Assembly (NCBI GenBank): GCA_026014515.1
Contig: JAOZIG010000484.1
Span: 1-10,130 of the forward strand
Origin: Candidatus Bathyarchaeota archaeon
GTDB lineage: Archaea; Thermoproteota; Bathyarchaeia; TCS64
Length of the DNA stretch: 10,130 bases
Direction of reading: 5' to 3'
Under the pieces are notes generated by a model, which was given only the letters and a program-made list of their open reading frames with translations, had not been told where the DNA came from and made no database searches. This document shows, piece by piece, positions 5,601-10,130 of the stretch. The stretch's first letter is position 1. Every line of letters starts with the position of its first letter. The position numbers and the translations under genes were made by a program.

Positions 5601-8600
5601 ATGGTATACATAAACAGGATGGTTATTAGAAACTTCAAATCCTTCGGCGGCGACCCAATAAAACTCCAATTCCAACCCGGATTCAATATTATCACAGGAC
5701 CAAACGGCTCAGGGAAAAGCAACATCCTCGACGCAGTCCAGTTCGTCCTAGGTGAGCTTGGTAGCAAAAGAATGAGGGCTCCAGACCTCTCTGGGCTCAT
5801 CTATGATGGTGCAGGTGAGGAACGTACAGGTAGGGCGCAGGTTGCTCAGATAAGCCTCTACTTTGATAACACTGACCGTGGACTCGCGATTGACAGAAAC
5901 ACTGTCAGTATTGGCCGTAAGATGGATCGCGATGGAAAAAGCGATTATCTGTTAAACGGTAAACGGACCAGCAGAAGAAGACTTGTAGAGCTTCTTGAGA
6001 TGGCTGGTATCACCGCTGGCGGCTATAATATTGTGCTTCAAGGCACAGCTACAAGGCTCAGTGACTTGACTCCAAGCGAGCGTATGAATGCACTGGAAGA
6101 CCTTGTTGGTATCAGGGAGTATGACCAGAAGAAGGCTGATGCAAGGGTAAAGCTCAATGAGGCTGAGCGAAAGATAGAGGTTGCTTCTGCTCGTATAGAG
6201 GAGATTAAGAGACAGGTTAATGATTTGGAGAAGCAGAGGAACAACGCTATCCTGTTTAACCTGCTTAACGAGGAAGAGAACAAGCTTAGCGCCCATAGGC
6301 TAACTGTTCAGGTTGATGGCTTGGAGGGCAAGCTAAGCGAAATTGATGCTCAGATAAATGAGAAGCAAGAGGAACAAAAAGGGCTTGAAGATGAACGCGA
6401 GAAATTCATCGAGGAGCGTAACCAAGCCCAGCAACGCATGGATGAGTTCAACCGTGAGGCGGCTGAAAGAGGAAACACAAAGCTCCCCTTACTACGTTCT
6501 GATCTTGTAGGTAAGAACACCCTCAAGGAATCACTTGAGTCTCGGAAGAGGGAGATCGAGCAGCGTAAGCATCAGTTGGAGCGCTCTATGCTGGAGAAAG
6601 AGGCTGATATAGAGAACAGCCGCAATGAGGTATCCACCAGAAACAATCGTCTTCAAGAAATCTCAGATGAAGAAATGCAGTTCAGCAGCCAAGTAGCGGA
6701 CAAACGAACAGAGCTAGCCGAGTTGAACCAGAAAATTGGTTCGGCACGTGAAACTGCTGAGCAGAATCAGCTAAGGCTGGAGGGATTAACAGAGTCGCTG
6801 GTTCCTATGCAGGAGAGTCTTACTGGTATTGAGACTGATATCAATAAGCATGTGATGGCTCGTGATGCTGTAGAGGAAAGAATAGCTGGCTTCAATGAGC
6901 GTAAAGAGCAGTTTGTGGAGCGCCGCGAATCACTGGAGAACTCCATTAAAGAATATGAGCAGTTGAAGGCGGATGAGGCGCACAAACTTGAGGACATGAT
7001 CCAGACAGTTGAGAGTCAGGTTGAGCGCCAACGAAACATAAGAAGCACCATCGAGGGAGCTAACCAGCTAGCGAAAGACGCTGAAACAACTATTACTGAG
7101 CTTGAGGCTAAACGTGATCTCTGGGAAAAGATAGTCACCGAGGAGAAAGCCCTAGAGAGAATCAGGGAGATCGGTGAGGCTGGAGCCATGGAGGGATATC
7201 ATGGTCCACTACGTTCCCTCCTCAGAATTGATCTTCAGAATCAGAGAGGCGTTGACAGTAGCAGTAATGGCTGGATCAACGCGGTTATCGTAGATGATTA
7301 TAAGACTGCTAAAGAGCACATCCAGCGACTTAAGAAAACAAAGGTGGGAATGACTCGCTTCATCCCATTAGATCAGCTTAGAGAACCTGAGCCATTACCT
7401 GAACTCAAGATAAAAGGTGTAATCGGGGCAGTTCCTGATATTATCCGGTATGATGAACTCTATGCCCGCGCTGTCTACCTGCTTTGGGGAGATACCTATC
7501 TGGTTGAGACATCCGAAGCAGCAGAGCTAGTAAACGCACAAGGTTACCGAGCTGTAACAAAGACAGGAGATGTCTTTGACGTTGCAGGAGGCATCATAGG
7601 CGGTTATTACAGACGTCCACCGGATTTCACTAAACTCATTCCCACTGAGGAATCCATCTCAAACCTATCAACTACCATCAAGGATTTGCGTGGCAGACTC
7701 AAGAGCAGGATGAAGGAGCTACGAACTAGCGGCTTTGATCTCCGTAAGTTCACCCAGTATATGGAGGATAGTCAGGCTCGTGTGGCACGGATTGATGAGG
7801 ATATTCAGGCAACACAGGAGAGTATTACAAGGCTTGACCGTAACCTCCAGACGCTGCTTGAGGGTATTGAGAAAGCCAAGAGTGATATGGAGAACGAGGA
7901 GCGTCTCAGAGTTATCCTTGAGGAACGTAAGGTATTGATTCTTGGTCAGATCGAAGAGACCAAGCAGGAGATTAACCGCCTCAAGGAGTACAAGCTCAGT
8001 GATGTTACATCTTTGGAGATTGAACGTAACACCATTAGCCAAGAGGTAGGGCTTCTTGAGAGGAAGATCAACGAACTATCGAATGATAGAACCATTCAGT
8101 CAAGCTTCGTAGATAGAATACTCACACTGCAGATTAGTGAGGCAAATCAAGATATAGAGAATGCGCGACATGAGATAGCCGAGCTTGACGCCGAGTATGC
8201 TGAGATTGATACCCAGATCGCTGAGATCACCAAGGATATCACAGAGCTTGACTCGATTCTCAGCGAGGTAACCTCAGAAGTAGAGGCAACCAGCAGGATA
8301 TTCGAGCAGCATCAACGCACTCTCAGACAGTATGAGCGTCAACTAGAGACAAATGGACGCAGAATCACTGAAGCCGAGAGAAGAATAGGACAGATCACAC
8401 TAGAAAAGGAACGAGTCAAGCTTCAGGTAGAGCAGCGTATGGAGGAGCTCGCCCGTCTCGGGTTCAGCGACAAGATACAGCTAGAGGAAATATTACCCGA
8501 GCAGGTTGAGCGCAGACTCAATAGAATCAAGCAGGAGAAGCGTGGACTAGGAGCCATCAACCAGTTAGCCATAGACCACTATCACATTACGATGCGGGAA

Positions 8601-9155
8601 TACAAGCAGCGCAGCACTCGTATCAATGGCATGGAGGAAGAGAAACAAAGCATACTCCACTTCATTGAGGAGATCGAACGAGAGAAACAGGAGCACTTCA
8701 TGTCCGCATACAACCAGATATGCGAAAACTTTAGCGCCATATTCAGTAAACTCACAGGCGGCGGCGACGGTAGACTAGAGCTACAGCGCCCAGAAGACCC
8801 CTTCAGCGGTGGCGTTGACCTCTATATCCAGTTCCCAGGCAAGCCCATGAGGCTCGCCAGCGGTGCATCTGGTGGTGAGCGTAGCGTAGCGGCTATCGCG
8901 TATCTGTTGGCTATTCAACGGTTCTTGAAAGCACCATTCTATCTGTTTGACGAGATTGATGCTCACCTAGATGACCTGAACACAAGTAGATTGGCTGAGG
9001 TGTTAAAGGAGAACGCTGCTGATAGCCAGTTCCTAATGATCAGTCTCAAGGACGTTATGGTTCACAACGCTGACCGCATCTATGGTGTATTCGCCCAGAA
9101 CGGCAGAAGCAGGGTCCTTGCATTACCCATGAAGGAGGCGAAGGTTGCAGCTTGA
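5601..9155 (+). CDS. smc: Chromosome segregation protein SMC
   Basis: This is the core ATPase of the prokaryotic condensin complex, dimerising through its hinge and closing into a ring with the kleisin ScpA to organise and segregate the chromosome. The 1184 residues are the standard length. The head is split. The N-terminal part opens with VIRNFKSFGG and the Walker A motif GPNGSGKSN (33-41). The C-terminal part has the ABC signature SGASGGERS (1087-1095) and Walker B FYLFDEIDAHLD (1113-1124) with catalytic Glu1118. Between them lie a coiled coil at about 165-505, the hinge at about 530-672 (starting near GYHGPL, ending with GDVFDVAGGIIGGYY), and the returning coiled coil at about 690-1030. 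The signature lacks the usual leading Leu (ASGGE instead of LSGGE) and the D-loop has His, wording I associate with TACK-type archaeal SMCs. Its last four bases overlap the scpA start. There is no frameshift or truncation. Confidence 0.98.
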   Translation: MVYINRMVIRNFKSFGGDPIKLQFQPGFNIITGPNGSGKSNILDAVQFVLGELGSKRMRAPDLSGLIYDGAGEERTGRAQVAQISLYFDNTDRGLAIDRNTVSIGRKMDRDGKSDYLLNGKRTSRRRLVELLEMAGITAGGYNIVLQGTATRLSDLTPSERMNALEDLVGIREYDQKKADARVKLNEAERKIEVASARIEEIKRQVNDLEKQRNNAILFNLLNEEENKLSAHRLTVQVDGLEGKLSEIDAQINEKQEEQKGLEDEREKFIEERNQAQQRMDEFNREAAERGNTKLPLLRSDLVGKNTLKESLESRKREIEQRKHQLERSMLEKEADIENSRNEVSTRNNRLQEISDEEMQFSSQVADKRTELAELNQKIGSARETAEQNQLRLEGLTESLVPMQESLTGIETDINKHVMARDAVEERIAGFNERKEQFVERRESLENSIKEYEQLKADEAHKLEDMIQTVESQVERQRNIRSTIEGANQLAKDAETTITELEAKRDLWEKIVTEEKALERIREIGEAGAMEGYHGPLRSLLRIDLQNQRGVDSSSNGWINAVIVDDYKTAKEHIQRLKKTKVGMTRFIPLDQLREPEPLPELKIKGVIGAVPDIIRYDELYARAVYLLWGDTYLVETSEAAELVNAQGYRAVTKTGDVFDVAGGIIGGYYRRPPDFTKLIPTEESISNLSTTIKDLRGRLKSRMKELRTSGFDLRKFTQYMEDSQARVARIDEDIQATQESITRLDRNLQTLLEGIEKAKSDMENEERLRVILEERKVLILGQIEETKQEINRLKEYKLSDVTSLEIERNTISQEVGLLERKINELSNDRTIQSSFVDRILTLQISEANQDIENARHEIAELDAEYAEIDTQIAEITKDITELDSILSEVTSEVEATSRIFEQHQRTLRQYERQLETNGRRITEAERRIGQITLEKERVKLQVEQRMEELARLGFSDKIQLEEILPEQVERRLNRIKQEKRGLGAINQLAIDHYHITMREYKQRSTRINGMEEEKQSILHFIEEIEREKQEHFMSAYNQICENFSAIFSKLTGGGDGRLELQRPEDPFSGGVDLYIQFPGKPMRLASGASGGERSVAAIAYLLAIQRFLKAPFYLFDEIDAHLDDLNTSRLAEVLKENAADSQFLMISLKDVMVHNADRIYGVFAQNGRSRVLALPMKEAKVAA
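9132..9138 (+). promoter_or_regulatory. Shine-Dalgarno sequence of scpA, inside smc
   Basis: AAGGAGG ends 13 bases before the TTG at 9152, a little farther than ideal. It supports TTG as the start and indicates that scpA is translated from the smc transcript. Confidence 0.5.
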
Positions 9156-9826
9156 GTAAGAACAAGCCATATTATCTCCGTCAGCCTTGGGATATTCTCT
9201 TCAGAGAGAATAAACTGGACCGTGTGAGTCCATGGAACGTCAACCTGGTACTATTATTGACTAGCCTCCTTGAACAGATGGAGGAAGAGGGAATTGACTT
9301 CCGCCTAGCAGGCACAGCCATCCAGAGCAGTGTACTGATCTATTTGAAGAAGGCAGAGATGCTTCTCAAGATGGAGGAGTTACCCAAGCCAGAACGGGAC
9401 AAGGATGATGTATATCTCCCCCCTGCATTACCCTTGCCCTTCAGGTTTGAGCACACCACCACAACAGTCAACGACCTAATAGAGGCGCTGGAGCGAGCAC
9501 TCACGGAGCGTAGCCAGACCGCCAAACCAAATCTACCCACATTACCATTACCCATACCCGATTTCCTTGACGCCGAGGATTATCTCTTGGAGATTGAGAA
9601 TCGTAGCGATTCCTTGTATGAGGAGATTAAATGGAGGTATGACAGTAGTGGCGCGGTCAGGCTTACGGAACTCATATATGGCTTGGATTTCCTTGAAGTA
9701 GTCCGCATATTCATGATGCTACTCTTCTTGGCTCAGCGTATGAGGATAAACCTCACCCAGAGCGAGGAAGAGATAGACGTCGATATCACAGTCATGGAAC
9801 CAGAGGAGGAAACAATGGATGAGTAG
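9152..9826 (+). CDS. scpA: Segregation and condensation protein A (kleisin)
   Basis: The kleisin bridges the two heads of the Smc dimer and recruits ScpB. The 224 residues fit the shorter archaeal ScpA proteins. The N-terminal Smc-neck-binding region is recognisable at about 11-45 (QPWDILFREN, then VSPWNVNLVLLLTSLLEQM), followed by the helix that carries AIQSSVLIYLKKAEMLLKM. The middle (about 75-165) is proline-rich and acidic, as expected for the flexible ScpB-binding linker. The C-terminal winged helix that contacts the Smc head cap runs from about 168 (RLTELIYGLDFLEVVRIFMMLLFLA) to the IDVDI strand, after which there is an acidic tail. The TTG start forms TTGA with the smc stop, a four-base overlap; an AAGGAGG lies upstream. 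The scpB start lies inside its last codons. Sequence identity within the family is low, so the call rests on these patterns plus operon position. Confidence 0.92.
   Translation: MSKNKPYYLRQPWDILFRENKLDRVSPWNVNLVLLLTSLLEQMEEEGIDFRLAGTAIQSSVLIYLKKAEMLLKMEELPKPERDKDDVYLPPALPLPFRFEHTTTTVNDLIEALERALTERSQTAKPNLPTLPLPIPDFLDAEDYLLEIENRSDSLYEEIKWRYDSSGAVRLTELIYGLDFLEVVRIFMMLLFLAQRMRINLTQSEEEIDVDITVMEPEEETMDE
9803..9809 (+). promoter_or_regulatory. Shine-Dalgarno sequence of scpB, inside scpA
   Basis: GAGGAGG ends 9 bases before the ATG at 9819. It selects this ATG over the in-frame ATG at 9840 (Met8) and shows that translation of scpB is coupled to scpA. Confidence 0.6.
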
Positions 9827-10130
9827 AAAAGAAGACCTCATGGAGAGAAGACTCCAAGACCTAGAGGCCGCTCTCTATTCAGCTGGAAGACCCCTCACCA
9901 TTGATGAGATCAAACCCGTAGTCAAGACACGAAGCGAGAAAGTTCCCCTAAAAGTAGCAGCCGCTCTAAGAAAACGGTACAATGCCCGTAATAGAGCGTT
10001 GGAAATAGTCCGTCTCAAGGATGGACGGGTATCAATGCAGCTAAAGGAGAACTATGACGACTTCGTCAAACAGTTCAACAACAAGCCACTACTCAAAATG
10101 GGTCCATTAAAGACCCTGAGCTATGTGGCG
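9819..10130 (+). CDS. scpB: Segregation and condensation protein B, 3' truncated by the window
   Basis: ScpB is the tandem winged-helix subunit that binds the ScpA linker as a dimer and modulates the Smc ATPase. Only the first 104 codons are in the window and the frame is open at its end. The opening DLEAALYSAGRPLTIDEI is characteristic of the first ScpB winged helix, in which a short helix is followed by 'SAG.PL....I'. The strand LEIVRLKDGRVSMQLKENY ends that domain, and LLKMGPLKTLSYVA begins the second one. The start ATG at 9819 overlaps the last eight bases of scpA and has a good Shine-Dalgarno sequence. Nothing is unusual in the visible part. Confidence 0.93.
   Translation, partial: MSRKEDLMERRLQDLEAALYSAGRPLTIDEIKPVVKTRSEKVPLKVAAALRKRYNARNRALEIVRLKDGRVSMQLKENYDDFVKQFNNKPLLKMGPLKTLSYVA

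Noticed and set aside
5952..6296. Minus-strand 114-codon frame opposite smc
   Set aside because: It lies entirely within conserved Smc head and coiled-coil coding sequence and has no recognisable motif.
1..10130. CRISPR array, insertion sequence, toxin-antitoxin or phage genes
   Set aside because: No regularly spaced repeats, terminal inverted repeats, transposase or integrase motifs were seen on either strand.

Overview
The window is archaeal chromosome. The evidence is a TFIIB-type transcription factor (TFB), a DUF373 membrane protein (an archaeal family), archaeal BRE/TATA promoter elements, frequent TTG starts, and a tRNA gene with its own TATA box. Canonical smc-scpA-scpB together with the wording of the Smc signature motif (ASGGERS and DEIDAHLD) is compatible with a TACK-type lineage such as Bathyarchaeia or Thaumarchaeota. 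That placement is a guess from memory of the families, not a tree.

Layout. Positions 1-507 hold the 3' part of an AT-rich gene for a bacterial-PH-like membrane protein. Positions 508-733 are a gap with a ten-base G run and a strong change of base composition. Positions 734-809 (minus strand) hold tRNA-Gln(CUG) with an encoded CCA. Everything after that reads on the plus strand: an MmgE/PrpD family protein (901-2250), TFB (2387-3322), a DUF373 membrane protein (3394-4533), a cis-prenyltransferase of the UppS family (4558-5367), a 233-base AT-rich gap, then smc (5601-9155), scpA (9152-9826) and the first 104 codons of scpB (9819 to the window end).

How the genes work together. smc, scpA and scpB overlap one another and encode the SMC ATPase, its kleisin and the kleisin-binding winged-helix subunit, so they form one operon for a chromosome-organising complex. 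DUF373 and the cis-prenyltransferase are 24 bases apart and probably cotranscribed; the latter makes the polyprenyl carrier lipid for glycan assembly, and DUF373 has no known role. TFB has its own promoter. The MmgE/PrpD gene is a stand-alone metabolic gene whose active-site loop is shortened.

Nothing here is a mobile element, CRISPR array or obvious defence system. The points most worth a second look are the shortened active-site loop of the MmgE/PrpD protein, the DUF373/prenyltransferase pairing, the patchy A+C-rich plus strand that covers both coding and non-coding DNA, and the G-tract at a composition boundary.
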